Shown piece by piece: positions 12,801 to 27,273 of a stretch of DNA of 64,000 nt. A model generated the notes under the pieces. That model saw only the letters and a list, made by a program, of their open reading frames with translations. It was not told the origin of the DNA and searched no databases. The position numbers were made by a program, and so were the translations under genes. The stretch spans positions 30,060,128 through 30,124,127 of the forward strand of contig OZ037767.1 of the NCBI GenBank assembly GCA_964035545.1. The letters run 5' to 3'. Every line of letters starts with the position of its first letter. Position 1 is the stretch's first letter. Source of the stretch: Bugula neritina. Lineage: Eukaryota; Bryozoa; Gymnolaemata; Cheilostomatida; Bugulidae.

Positions 12801-15800
12801 AACCTCTAGAATTGAGATAAAACTTGAATTACTAAACTCTTACATTCAATCTCAAATTTCATTTTCAAAAAGTAGTCAAAAACCAAGTGTAAAAATTGTC
12901 AAAATGGCATGGAGGCTTTCTAAGTTTTTTGAGATTGTCTCAATAAAAGCTGCTTGCAGTATAAGCAGTATAAGCAGTGTCTAACACAAACCTCTGAAGC
13001 AATCTTCAGAGCAATTATGATGATGGCAATATATAAACCAAAGTCAACAAACACCCTTCTTTGTATCATACTGGGCATATCCATAGGCAGAGTCATATTA
13101 TTATCTGCCAGAAAAGCAACTTGGTCCTTGACACTAGCATTAACAGCTGTCTTAGCACTGTACTTAGGATCAAAGCCATCAGTCACTCTGCAATCATAGA
13201 GATTGGTTGGTTTTAGCACTAAACATTTTAATTTTTAAATTTTATTTCGATTGTAGTACCAAAAATTACCAAAACTTAGGTTTTCAAAGTTGGAGTTATA
13301 CTCTAAATTGTAATTTGCCATTGTTTTTAAAAACTACTGCTTACAAAACAAAATTTGATAAGTTTTCACAGCTTAATAAGAGTTGTCTTTTCTATATCTA
13401 GACACTTCTAACAATAAATTTTGTGTCTATTCAATGTTATACCCGTGACAAGGTCATTTCAGTGGGTGCCAAAGCCTTTTAACAATAAAACTGTGCCAGA
13501 AGACCTTCAGCTATTAAATTAAAATATATTCACTTGTAGCTGCATATTATAATGCTACATTCTTTGAAATGAAATTTAAGAGAATCAGAACGTTTAAAAC
13601 TTCCTACTGTAAATAACATGAGAACACAAATCCTACACTCTAATTGGAGATGGTATAGTGAGAGCAAATCCAGTAAAAAAGATAAGATAGATGACATAGA
13701 CAAGCAGATTGGTGTAGTAGAGATATCGTCCCATGTTGTGCCATTTCCGTCGCAAGAGACTAGTGGTTAAGGGGTGAGCTAACAGGTCCTCCCTTTTACT
13801 CCGCGCCTGTAAAGTTATTCATAGGCATGTTGAGAGAGACAGTATGGGTGACTCACAAAATAACACAATTCTTAGTCTGAAATAAGAGAATAATACAAGC
13901 TATGTACCAGCATCTCAGTAATTGGTGTAAGCTATGAGTCATAGCTTCCAACTACCGCTTTACAATAAATGACGGGGTAACTTATGTTTGAAAGAAGAGT
14001 CTCTCTTGTAATTCTGTCTGTGCAGTTTGAAGAATACTTACATATATAGCTTTCTAGTTAACTTTCTATAATTAAAGGGAAAATATAGTAAATATAATTT
14101 AATATATATAATATATTACTGTATACATTTACCATAATCATCAGAGGATGGTTTTTCTTTATAATTGACCTTGATTCTTGAGATCTCCTCTCTCTACCCA
14201 CCACTTGGTTGTCATCACCGTGAACAGATCCATCTGAATTCAATTAGATACAATTATTAGAATTACTAAAAAAACTAAAAAGGATATAAAATATGTAGCA
14301 TATGATATGCTATATAATATAAAACGATATAATATAAAAAGATATATACAGTAAACTGATCAATAATTAATTCAAACCAAAGCTGTTATTTCTGAAAATA
14401 TAAATAAAATTTCTCAGAGTCTAAAGTAAACAAACTAAAAGCAATACATGATATATGGAATGAAGTGAAAAGATATGACATACAGTAAACTGATCAATAA
14501 TGAATTCAAACAAAAGACGTTTATTCTGACAGCAACCTTTCATGGTAAGGTAACCAGGAGGTTATTCTACAGAATACAATCTATTGACAAAGTAAAACAA
14601 GACAGACTCTACCTTTGCTCTCCTCTGGCTCCCAGAAGGTGTACTGATCATCCAGCAACTGATAGTTGAACTTGATTTCAAACTTGGGATGTTCATGACT
14701 GTAGTCGTTAGTGGTGGTGCATTTCTGGAAGACAATCTCTGCCAGGTCTGGAGAATATGAGTCAGAAACAATATAATAACTCATTACTATACAACTTATT
14801 AGACTACAATACATTGCATTATATTGCAATATACAATAAATTAAAAAATAATACAATACATTAAATTACAATACAAGATAGTACACTGAAAATTATTAAG
14901 ATACGAGATGTTTTCTACACACACCATAGTATATTCCATATGCATGGACTACAGGATATTCTATACAGACTACAGTATAAATTCTAGTACATAAATCATT
15001 ATATATACTGATACATAGCGTATATATAGTATATAATGTATTCTATACATACTAATACATAGCGTATAGTATATAATGCATTCCATATAAACTAGAACAT
15101 AGTGTATATATAAACTAATACATAATGTATATATAAACTAATACACACCAGGCATCTTAATGATAAGTTTCCTCATTGGTGTCTCTCTCAGACCAGAGTT
15201 CTTGTTGAAGTAAGTGTTGGTCATAGCATCCAGCCACTTGTTAGAGTTGAGTATGGCTTGTACTACGTTCCTGGTAAATTAATATCATCTTCAGGTTACA
15301 CAATGAGCCTTAGAAATTCTGTCATTACTGCATTTACACTCCAGAATAAGCATTCATCTCGTATACGTACAGTACTATACTACATAGTGTCATACCAGTT
15401 CTAGAACTGTGCTATAGGTTATTATATGTAGTTGTATAACTGTACTAGTAGCCCCTGACTAGTACTAGGCTACATATACAGTACCATATAGATTTACACT
15501 CACATATGACCTTGTATATACAGTAACATATAGATCTACACTTACTTATGACCTTGTATATACAGTAATATATAGATCTACACTTACTTATGACCTTGTA
15601 TATACAGTAACATATAGATCTACACTTACTTATGACTTTGTATATACAGTAATATAAAGGTCTACACTCACTTATGACCCTTATCTATGGCTAAGTCCAT
15701 ACAGTTGAACCCATCTGCAGTTCTGACATTAACATCCGCTCCTTTCTCTATGAGTAACTTAACAGATTCCGCGTGTCCGTGTTTACAAGCCAAATGCAGG

Positions 15801-18800
15801 GGCGTGGTTTTAGATTTATCTGTTGGGTCTATCGGCGAATCATAATCCAGGAGACATTTTATCATTTTAGTTCTGCCATTTGCTGCAGCGCAGTCAATCG
15901 GTGTCCATAACATATAATTCCTAAAACAGGAAATCTTCAATTTTAGGAATGTAGTGACAATTCTATCAAGTCATGTTTTTGCTGACAAAAATGTTGTTTG
16001 CCAATTTACCACTGATTTCGAGTTGAGTTGATAATCAGCTTTTAAAGGCAGGAAAAATGTATTTTACAGAGTTTACGCTTAGCTAGAAATACGAATAATC
16101 TACATTATATTTTAATAAAATCCCGAGATCAGAGGATAGAGTGGGAGTTATATATCCTTTATGCAAACACTGAGCAGTTGTAGGAGTTATGTACTCAATA
16201 TATTACAATCTAGCAAACAGTGAGCTAAATAGGAGTTATCTACACAACATATTGTAATCCAGAGAAACCTTTAAACTGCAATGTTATTCAATTCATAATT
16301 TCATACTTGGCAGCGATGTCTGCTCCAGCCTCCAGAAGAACTGCTGCAACCTTTGAATGACCTTCAAGAGCTGCCAGATGCAGTGGTGTGTTGGAATCTT
16401 CATCGCAGTCTTTTATTATTGTCTTATCAGTCTGAATTAGCAACATATTGTTTACAAGTTTACATCAAAATAAAAAACGTTAATAAAAGTTACAGAATGA
16501 ATTATGATGAAAATAAATTTGATACCTATAAGCTGTACTATATTATTAATAATACAAGATATTACGTAAACTTAAGTTGCCATGTAACACATTAAACCAA
16601 CACACAAAGCCTTCGTTAGCTCATAAAACTACTACGGCACTGGGTGTTGAGATAGCTGAAATAATGGAGAAATTTGGAAAAAGCCTGTGTTCTAAATAAA
16701 AAGTGTAGCAGCAGAAGTTATGCTCTCACAAAGATTTCAACCCAACTTGTCCGAACCCAAAAATTATAAAAAAATGAAAAACTTTATCTTTTAAATGTTT
16801 CAGTCAATGCACCTAAATGTAAGAATGTAAAGTATTGCTACATTGCTACAGCTTGGATCAGGTGTCCTTAAAAAGCTGAAGTCTTTGCTCACTGAGACAC
16901 AAGACATTGAAATATTTTAATTTGAAGCTTTAGAGTTGTTGTCCAAGCAGCAGACAGTTGGATGCTGCCTGCAGAGTGTACCTTAGTGAGCAGCTTGACG
17001 ATATGAGTCATACCACTCTGCGCTGCCAGATGTAAAGGTGTCTGTTCCTCGTCTGTTTTATCACTGATGTCAGCCTCAAACTCCAGTAGCACCTGCAGCA
17101 CATTGCATCAGATGTCATTTTGATATGCACTTATGAGTATAGTATGTCACATGTTACATGTATAATATGTCACATGGTACATGTATAATGTGTCACATGT
17201 ATAGTATGTCACATGGTACATGTATAGTATGTCACATGGTACATGTATAATGTGTCACATGGTACATGTATAATATGTCACATAGTACATGTATAATATG
17301 TCACATGGTACATGTATAATATGTCACATGGTACATGTATAATATGTCACATAGTACATGTATAGTATGTCACATAGTACATGTATAGTATGTCACATGG
17401 TACATGTATAGTATGTCACATGGTACATGTATAGTATGTCACATGGTACATGTATAGTATGTCACATGGTACATGTATAGTATGTCACATAGTACATGTA
17501 TGCAGACAATCATAAAAACAATTAATTGAGGTCTAAGCTAATAGAGATAGTGCTGGTATTTTAGAGAAACAGAAAGCTAACCTTAACACATTCAATGTAA
17601 CCTTTCTGAGCGGCTACATGAAGAGGAGCCTTGCCATACATATCATTAGCATCGAGTAGATCAGAACCTCCTGGGGTCTTCAATAGTGCCTGGATTTTAT
17701 TAAATCTATTTTATTGAAAATTGATGCAAGCTAAAGATATATAGAATAGTCTGAGAGTATATAGAATAGTCTGAGAGTATGTAGAGTAGTCTGAGAACAT
17801 GCACAATAGTCGGAAAATGTGTACAATACAATACAAAAACACACTAAGTAGTTTATTGCAACTCTTATCAATGTTTTCAGATTCTACACTGTCCGACATA
17901 TTTTCACGTGGTCTATAAAATAAACTAGAGTCATAGACTAAGATCCTGTCAAGAGTGCATAGTCTACGCACTGTGATGGTACAGGGGTACAGAAGAGAGC
18001 GCAGCAGTGAGAGTATTGTGCAGGCAAATGACTAGCCAGTGAGTCAGTAATAACTGCAGGTGCCATCATTAGTAACTGCGTAGGTAGAAGGAGAAGAGGA
18101 TTCTGTATATATAACCTCAGTCATGATTTTAAAGATGACTGATACAAAATCACATTAGATCATATTCCTTAGCGATACTAGGAGAGGGGGGTGTGGGACC
18201 CAACTATTATCTGATAGTGTAGTAGATATATGTCTATTATACACATAGCCGGGAGAGTATAGGTTGATATTTCATTTATAATATTTCATACACAGCCTGT
18301 GTGAGATATAACATAATATATATACTAATAATATATACATAAATAATATATAACATATTGCGCATACATCATATATTGTATAGGCTATGCTATGATGATA
18401 GGCTATAATATAACATATACAATATGTAATACATAATAATTTTACCCTAATTATTTCCGGATTATTCTCTTCGGCTGCCCAGTGTAACGCTGTTCTCTCA
18501 TTCTTATCGGTGACGGAGATGTTAGCTCCGAGGTGAATGAGCATCTTCAAAGATGCCACGTGTCCGTTACTAGCAGCTATGAGCAGGGAAGTGAAGTTGT
18601 CCTTATCGGCTTTCTCTAACTTCCCTCCTCTCCAATCACAAGACATTACATTAAATAAAACTAATACCAAAGCTAGTCAGTGGTGCTTTTCTAAAATGCA
18701 TTTTATTTTGAGAATTGAGCTGATCAAATTAATAACTGCAAGACTTGACATGATAGAAATGCAAGTGTCTCTAAGAAATATCTAACCATTTTATGCCGAT

Positions 18801-21800
18801 CAACTCATTAAATTTGACTCAAATTAAACTTGACAACTTTTCTAGACGTGATTTAGGAAAGCAGTGGTTTGACTTGCCGTCACTTTAGCTTAGAGTAACA
18901 AAGGTACACACATACTTTTTGACTAAGTACTCGATAACTTCTTCATGGTTGTAGGCTGTAGCTCTGTGAAGGGGCGTGGCTTGATTGGAATCAAACACAT
19001 TTATCCTAGCCTTGTGCTCTACCAGCTTCTTCACGATTCTAATATCACCTGAAGTTGCTGCCAGATGCAGGGGTGTAACATTATTCTGCCTGGGGGTGTT
19101 CACATTAGCATCTGAAGTCAAATAATTTCAGATCAAATGTTTAGAAAATTCTAAACTTTGTTTATTTATCCACAAACCTTTTATGGACCGTAGTTTACAT
19201 TATTCATGAAATATTAGAGCCAAGCCAACTTGTACTCATTTATAAAGACTTTACTATATTGCACAACGCAACAATCAACATTTTTGAATTCATATAACTT
19301 GCTAAGATAAAAAACTTCTGAATATTCCAGAAATATGTCTGTTCCATATTTTTTCTTTTGCATAAAATACGGCCACTTCTATGGCTACACGAGTGATAAC
19401 CCCCTCCTCCCCCCTCCCCCCTCCCCTCCCCTCCCCTTCCCTCCCCCTCCCCCGTAATATAGTCTCATCACCAGCTAGATCACACCTACATCCACTCTTC
19501 TCCAAGCAGATCTTCACCACCTCATAGTGTCCATTCTCAACAGCCAAATGGAGGGCAGTGTTTCCCTCACAATCAACATCAGTCCACATCTGAGTGTAGA
19601 GATAACATTGAAATACTTGGAAAATAGTCAAATATCATTGAAAACAAGACAGCATTTTGTTAAATTAGTAAAAAGCATATGAATTCACTGATATTAATTA
19701 ACAAGCAACAAATTGACCACATAAACTGGTAGCAACTCAACTAACTTTGTTTGCATCTTGACTTTTCGTTTCAGCTTTCTCCAAAAACATTCTCACAACA
19801 TCTGTGTTACCCTCTGTGGCTGCCATGTGTAAAGGAGTAAGATGCTCATTGTCGGCAGCTCTCAGATCCGCCCCTTTTAAAATTAGCAGTCGGCAGCATT
19901 CTTTGTTTGTATGAGTGGCAGCGAGGTGGAGGGCCGTCATCTTCTGTCTATCAACTGCCTATAAATTGAAAATATCTGATAAGTTGCAGAGAGCTATTTT
20001 GGAGAGCATTTGCAGATATTTGCTGTAGATATCAACTGCAAATATTATTTTCCGATATCAGCTACAGCTAATAATAGCAGAAAGTGATTGCAGATAACAG
20101 TCTGAAGCTGAAGATGTTAGGTTTTGACTTATGAATGGATAAAAAGGTTTAGGGGGGGAAACACATATGTTATTCTCTACTACTGCAACCCCTAAATCAA
20201 TTTGAATCCACCACTGCCAAACACTAATAACATGTGTTGAACTTTTTGTTTGTTTTAAAAAGAACGAAGTCAAACCAGTCAGTATCTCACAATACATTAG
20301 CCATCGTCACTGCAAGTTTTATATACTGTCCTCAACATTGTTTAAAGAAACAAGATTATTCACCTTTATATTGACATCTGGCATGCAGAGTAAGTCCAGA
20401 AGGGCTGTTTCATTTCCTCTCATAGCAGCAAAGTGTAGCGGTGTGCTGCCGTAGTTATCCCTAGCGTTTGGGTCAGCCCGCTTTCTTATTAGGAATGCTA
20501 TAAGATTGTCAGGTTTCACTCTGTGTGTAGAGAGATCCACAACATCTTTGGTAGATCCATTCTAAATTTCAAGAGATGAGTTTATATAAAAAGTCTACAT
20601 ATACGTTGACAAAATGCTGTACTCATAGTAACTGGCCCGGTACTGCTAGTAACTGAATCAGTACTGCTAGTAACTGGTCCGGTACTGCAAGTAACTGACC
20701 CGATACTGGCAGTAACTGGCCCGGTACTGGCAGTAACTGGCCCGGTACTGCTAGTAACTGGCCTGGTACTACTACTGATAGCAACTAAGCCAGCAACCAG
20801 TTCTAAATGTAGCTATGGAAGGACACAGTATACAGAAATCATAGAGCTAATTTAAACAAAATCAGTTCATTGCTTTATTATACCTCATTTGATTCAATAC
20901 TGGCGAGAGCTTACCATCACCATAATCAGTGGAATCCATTCTCTGATCAATGAGCAAATATATTATGGAGTAGCAGACAGCAGCCTAGAGAATATGTGCA
21001 GCAGAGTTAGCAATACTACGCCTAGCTAGCGTAGATGTGCAGCTGTAATACTACACCTAGCTAGCGTACATGTGAGGAGCTGTAATACTACACCTAGCTA
21101 GCGTACATGTGCAGCTGTAATACTACACCTAGCTAGCGTAGATGTGCAGCTGTAATACTACACCTAGCTAGCGTACATGTGAGGAGCTGTAATACTACAC
21201 CTAGCTAGCGTACATGTGAGGAGCTGTAATACTACACCTAGCTAGCGTAGATGTGCAGCTGTAATACTACACCTAGCTAGCGTACATGTGAGGAGCTGTA
21301 ATACTACACCTAGCTAGCGTACATGTGAGGAGCTGTAATACTACACCTAGCTAGCATACATGTGGAGCTGTAATACTACACCTAGTTAGCGTATATGTAG
21401 AGCTGAAGTAGAATTCATATAATACACCAACATTTTCCAGGAGGTTATTGATGTCGTGCATAGTTAGAATATACATGCTTGCCATGCAGGCTGAAATAGA
21501 CTGGTACTATTCATTAACAAGTTATGACTAATTACAAGGACAGTGTGTTGCTGTGAGTACATTGCACATAGTTTATAGCCTCAATATGCCACTCATGAGC
21601 TATCAGGTGTTACAGGTTGAGTGTTGCATGTTGGATGGATGGCGGTAACACGCAACAGTTGAGTAGTTAGTAAGAGCCATTGACTGTGAAATTAGAGGTT
21701 GACTTCAGATGCTCAGTTATCTAGGACTATTAAATTGCATAGCATTCTAGTGATAATTATAACACTTTATCTTATCAATTCAAAAAGCGTATGAAATAGT

Positions 21801-23421
21801 CCACCAGCAGCTTACTTCACTGTATGCAGCAAACAATAGACTGTGTTTACATCCTTAGATAATAAAATCTAGCAAAGGATGGCTGATTGTCTAACGCAGA
21901 TTGTGTGAATAACCATATTAGTTTTATTTATTATTCGATGTTAAGAATTTCTTATAAAACTGTTAAAAAAATAGATTTTGCCTATCAATCATCGAAAACA
22001 AAATCATTCAAGATCGATCAGCGAATTAAAAGTAATTTTAAAATCGATTAGCGAATCAGAAGCGCTTTTAAAACTACCTGCATGACTGGTTGGTTTTCTG
22101 TTTCCGAGCCTCCTGAATTGTTGTTTGCAGCAGTCTGAGTCTTTCTATATTTAGCAGCAAAATGCAGGGCAGTCTGATTATCATCGCCACGGCGATCAAC
22201 CCCTGAAATCATTTCATAACAGTAGGTGGCTGATTTTACACACACAAAATAATCATACAGTAGACTTAAAAAATCTTTCAATAGAAAGTTTTGCAGCCGA
22301 AACTTAGAGAATACCTGTGGAAATGCAGAGCTTCATAGAGATTTAATTAACGGCTTAGAGTAAAAACTGGAAAATTGGACAATACAACTTAACAAACACT
22401 ACAGAGAGAGAGAGGGGGGGAACTACAGTCACTCACTGGCTCCATTCTTCACAAGTATCTCTGCTATCTTAAAGTGATTATATCTGGCAGCATAATGCAG
22501 AGGAGTCATCTTATTGTCATCCCATTTGTTGATCATTCGTTTAACTCTGTCACCGAGGTGTGTGAGTAGAATCAGCAGACTCTCTTCATCTCCATCTCTA
22601 GCACACTGTAAACAGTATAATATGTAGAGATCTAGCACACTGTAAACAGTATACAACATGTTAGATATTCAGATACAGTAACTAAATGCTAATCCATACA
22701 ACTTGCTGTCATAAAAACATAAACAATGAAGCTGTCCATCAGTTTTAGCTTGCATGCATGTTTATATAATAAAAAGCCTAGTTGCTGTATTAGAGGTGAT
22801 AAAGCTGCATTCTCTGTTTTTAGCTCAGCTAGTCAGAGCTGATTGGTTAAGTATTTTGAACTCCCTTTAGCCAGATGTCCATCAGTTACAGCCAGTTCTT
22901 TTGTAAAGCACTTTATTCTGTGCATATTTAGCACATAGATATGCATGTATCTTGAAAAAAAATTCACTGCAAAATCTCAAGTGATTTTCATGTTAATAAT
23001 CTCATAAAGCTCAAGATTAAACTTGAAGATGCCAAACTTGAAATTTTAATTTTAACATTTAAAATGTAAACTTAAAAAAAGCCAAAGAAACTATTTCTGT
23101 GCAAGGTGCCCTACAACGATGCTTTGCTACTTGATTTGAAAATTGCAAGTATTCCCAGATAATTGATATATTCAATGATCAAAAAATAAATGCAATAAAC
23201 ACCTGGTGGAGGGTGGAGGTGAGAGCATCACTCTGTTCTGGTCTCTCATCTTGTCTGGGAGAAAGATCAGACATGGCAATGAGGTTTGGCTCAGGTGGGT
23301 CTGCCATATTTGAATATTCTGGTAGAGAATGTAGCTGTTCCCTGGAAGCAGAAGTAGAGTCAGACGTAGCGTAAACTTTGGATGACCTTCCTACCATAAC
23401 ATCAGCATTTTCATAGGTGGT
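9804..23421 (-). CDS. TRPA1-like: TRPA ion channel, copy A
   Basis: Ankyrin-rich cation channel of the TRPA family (chemical, heat or noxious sensing in other animals). Exons in transcript order: 23203-23421, 22437-22605, 22078-22202, 20901-20942 (weak), 20364-20561, 19746-19958, 19472-19589, 18916-19111, 18446-18629, 17582-17689, 16982-17092, 16307-16431, 15672-15920, 15149-15270, 14613-14747, 14133-14233, 13637-13806, 12992-13187, 12399-12524, 12081-12281, 11532-11708, 11160-11228, 10658-10834, 10152-10262, 9804-9899. Phases join without a break, about 1245 aa visible. Ankyrin motifs (TPLHLAA and variants) run through most N-terminal exons. S1 is in 13637-13806, S2 and an NMT glycosylation sequon in 12992-13187, S3 in 12399-12524, S4-S5 in 12081-12281, pore (MMIGEFEFDSIF) and S6 in 11532-11708. 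After S6 comes GLAVDDIKGVQ, as in TRPA1, then a coiled coil. The N-terminal exon lacks most of what copy B has. Its first exon, if any, was not found; translation may instead begin at ATG 23397. Confidence 0.87.
10500..10640. repeat. Imperfect repeat of GTAGATACAGTGTATATT type
   Basis: About three to four diverged units of about 45 bases, each with GAGTAGATACAGTG and GTAAATCAC. They lie in the TRPA-A intron within about 20 bases of the donor of the 10658-10834 exon. Confidence 0.6.
11230..11375. repeat. 34-bp tandem repeat next to TRPA-A acceptor
   Basis: About four units built on ACCAGAAACATATAAGCATA plus CAATACGCTATACT. The array begins immediately beside the acceptor of exon 11160-11228. 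The matching intron of copy B has no such array. Confidence 0.8.
11935..12070. repeat. Imperfect ACTACATTGCATACAATAC repeat beside TRPA-A donor
   Basis: Several diverged copies of a 28-35 base unit with CATTGCATACA and ACTACATAAAGTA. They end about ten bases from the donor of the S4-S5 exon (12081-12281). Confidence 0.65.
14990..15150. repeat. ACTAATACATAGCGTATATA-type tandem repeat
   Basis: Diverged units of about 20-45 bases with ACATAGCGTATA, abutting the donor of TRPA-A exon 15149-15270 (minus GTGTGTATTAG). Confidence 0.65.
15480..15675. repeat. About 42-bp donor-copying minisatellite, TRPA-A
   Basis: About four units with CACTTACTTATGACCTTGTA and TATACAGTAACATATAGATC. The minus-strand exon ends GGGTCATAA|GTGAGTG. 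Each unit holds a near copy, GGTCATAA|GTAAGTG, and so repeats the exon end and a decoy 5' splice site. The same array is found in copy B. Confidence 0.85.
17110..17505. repeat. 23-bp minisatellite in TRPA-A intron, about 16 copies
   Basis: The unit is CATGGTACATGTATAATATG plus TCA, with AGTACATG and TATAGTATG variants. It starts about 20 bases upstream of the acceptor of exon 16982-17092. The same intron in copy B (36870-36920) has one decayed unit, so the expansion is specific to copy A. Confidence 0.92.
17730..17825. repeat. AGTCTGAGAGTATATAGAAT repeat
   Basis: Four to five diverged 20-base units (AATAGTCTGAGAGTATATAG and variants) shortly upstream of the acceptor of exon 17582-17689. Confidence 0.75.
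19393..19455. repeat. Pure C/T tract (minus strand G-rich)
   Basis: About 60 bases of almost unbroken CCCTCC-type polypyrimidine in a TRPA-A intron, 17 bases past the donor of exon 19472-19589. The transcribed RNA would be purine-only with many G-runs, a candidate for G-quadruplex or triplex structure. Confidence 0.8.
20625..20790. repeat. 18-bp GTAACTGGCCCGGTACTG repeat
   Basis: About eight diverged copies in the intron upstream of TRPA-A exon 20364-20561. It is unusually GC-rich for the area. Confidence 0.85.
21035..21395. repeat. 33-38-bp tandem repeat, about ten copies
   Basis: The unit has GCTGTAATACTACACCTAGC and TAGCGTACATGTG, with optional AGGA, giving alternating unit lengths. It is in the TRPA-A intron between 20942 and 22078. 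The rest of that intron shows no exon; two exons of copy B have no visible counterpart here. Confidence 0.9.
22598..22660. repeat. Duplicated acceptor of TRPA-A ankyrin exon
   Basis: On the minus strand ATACTGTTTACAG|TGTGCTAGA occurs twice about 27 bases apart. The copy nearest the exon is used; the upstream copy repeats the acceptor and the first nine exon bases. Copy B shows a similar partial second copy near 43445-43480. Confidence 0.8.
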
Positions 23422-25496
23422 CTACACGCAATAATACTATGGACCAGTACTAATAGGGCTGGACCTTGCTAGTACTGGTCCAACCTTATTAGTAGCAACC
23501 CCTGTAGTTGCTTAGTCTATATAAGCATGAGCTTCCCAACTTATAAATGTTACACTAGCATTGAATTAATGTTACTGATGGTTTTATATGCTTTATAATT
23601 TTATTACCACTTCTCTAAAGTTACCAGTTGCAGCAGCTTTCAATTGTCACCAGCACTCAATAAAGCAGAATGGTATACTAAGAGATTACTTTCCACCACA
23701 ACTAGTTACGCATATTGATATTTTTACATCCAAGTAAATTATTGTGAACCATATATAGCTAAAGCAAGTCTTCTATTTTCTAGTGAATTATCACATTTTT
23801 ACTAGAAGCCTTGGTGTTGCTATAATATGTAACTATTATAATAAGCATAGCTGAATTTAAGAAACAGCATTTGATAAGTAAACATCAAAAAGATGACAGG
23901 AAAAATTAAGATAAATCAGTAATCATAATGCAGACACAAAAATCTAAACTTTTACTTAAATATAAAAAACTTGCTAAATGATTCATGTGAGTTATGCTTT
24001 AAGATTAAATACTTTTACCCTTCTAATGAATAACTGTAAATCACTGTTCTAAACAGAAGCTACTATACTTAACTCTAATGTATATTATTATTATAAACTA
24101 TTCATGATTCATCTACATCATGGTTGTTAGCATTACCTTTGCTTTAGTGTTTAAAAGAGCAATACGTTTTTAGCGTAATGATTTAAGTAAAAATATTTTC
24201 TTCAGAAAATTTTTTTTGAAGGTCAAAGTTGCATAACAGCTAGTTTTCAAATAATATAATAACTGATCAAACATCAGTATTACCTTAATTATATAAATTA
24301 ACTTATAAATTCATGTGATCATCATAATTATCATAGTATTGATTATCACTTAAATTATCTAATAGTGATTACAATTGTCATTGTGATTGCTGTTGTCAAA
24401 AGTATGAGTATGAGTGTGAATATCATTATGCTAGATTTATGCTTATCACACCATCTATATAAGTTGAGACGCCTAGCCTGAAGTTATAAGCAAAATAGAG
24501 AAACAACAAATTGATTTTGGAACTTCTCTTATAAATTTTAGTGCTAGTGATCCACTTTATAAGTTTAAAATTTATATACATACACGGAGATATGTAAATA
24601 CTACAACGTAATTGCATGTAATATGTAATATTATAAATACACTAATCTCTACTTGCATCCATACAGCACACGCCTACCTGAATCAAATGCGACACATTAA
24701 TTATTAACAGTACTGTCAGGGTAGGTATTGTTATCTTGTCCAGCCCATTGAATTGTAACTCTAAAGTTTTAGTTCATTGGTCCAGCCTTCTGCTGCGAGT
24801 AGGCGTGGTTTTAATTTATAATGAAAAGATAACTCTCTAACTTGGTTTTCAGCTGTTGAAGTTACATTAGTTAGTTAATTGATAATACCGTTTACCATAT
24901 ATGAGAATGAAAAGTTGATCTATGTAACAAATTATTAGCATAGCAAATAAAATACAGTGTTTAAGTACATGTCTGTTGTTTCACTGATTAATTTATATCC
25001 TTTTATTTAAGTAGACACCACTTAAAATATACAGCTGAACTACTGGGAAATAGATAACATGCATTAAGTAAAAATGATAAAAGTCCGATTTGACAAAAAT
25101 TACAGATTTCATATAAGAATTTGGCCAAATTTACTCCATAATGATGCCTTTCCAGCTTAAAAATTATGTAAACACTCCTAAAAATGATGTTGCAGAAAAT
25201 GAAAAACACACTATAGAAATATTAAGGTTGTAAAAATGAAACTTCATAAAAAGAAAATATCACAGAGTTTTAGTAGTAGGGCAGGGCTAATAGGCAAACT
25301 GCTATCAAAAACACGAGATTCAAGGCAGATCTCAAACGTGTTTTACGAAAAGATCTCATTCATAAACTTTAGAATGTTGATTCAAGTAGAAATGCGCTGA
25401 ATTAAAGTCAAGAAAATACAAAATCTCAGTTATAACATAATATAGAGTGCCGTAGGCATGGAGGTTATGGTTAACTTTATGAGAGGTTAGGGTAAA
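23422..25496. other. Region upstream of TRPA-A, no gene seen
   Basis: About 2 kb of AT-rich sequence that should hold the TRPA-A promoter and perhaps a first exon. No coding exon, clear TATA box or repeat array could be supported. Confidence 0.5.
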
Positions 25497-27215
<1,719 letters not shown>

Positions 27216-27273
27216 AGGGTAAATGAAGAAGCTAAGTTATTTGTCAAAGTAGATGGAGTGAGTAAACATCAGG

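Noticed and set aside
17110-17505. Possible CRISPR-like array of 23-bp repeats
   Set aside because: Units are directly adjacent without spacers and the genome is eukaryotic; it is an ordinary minisatellite.
19302-19631. Gly/Arg-rich extension after a TRPA-A ankyrin exon
   Set aside because: Read-through of the intronic C/T tract. The donor GTGATG after 19472 restores the frame into the next ankyrin exon.
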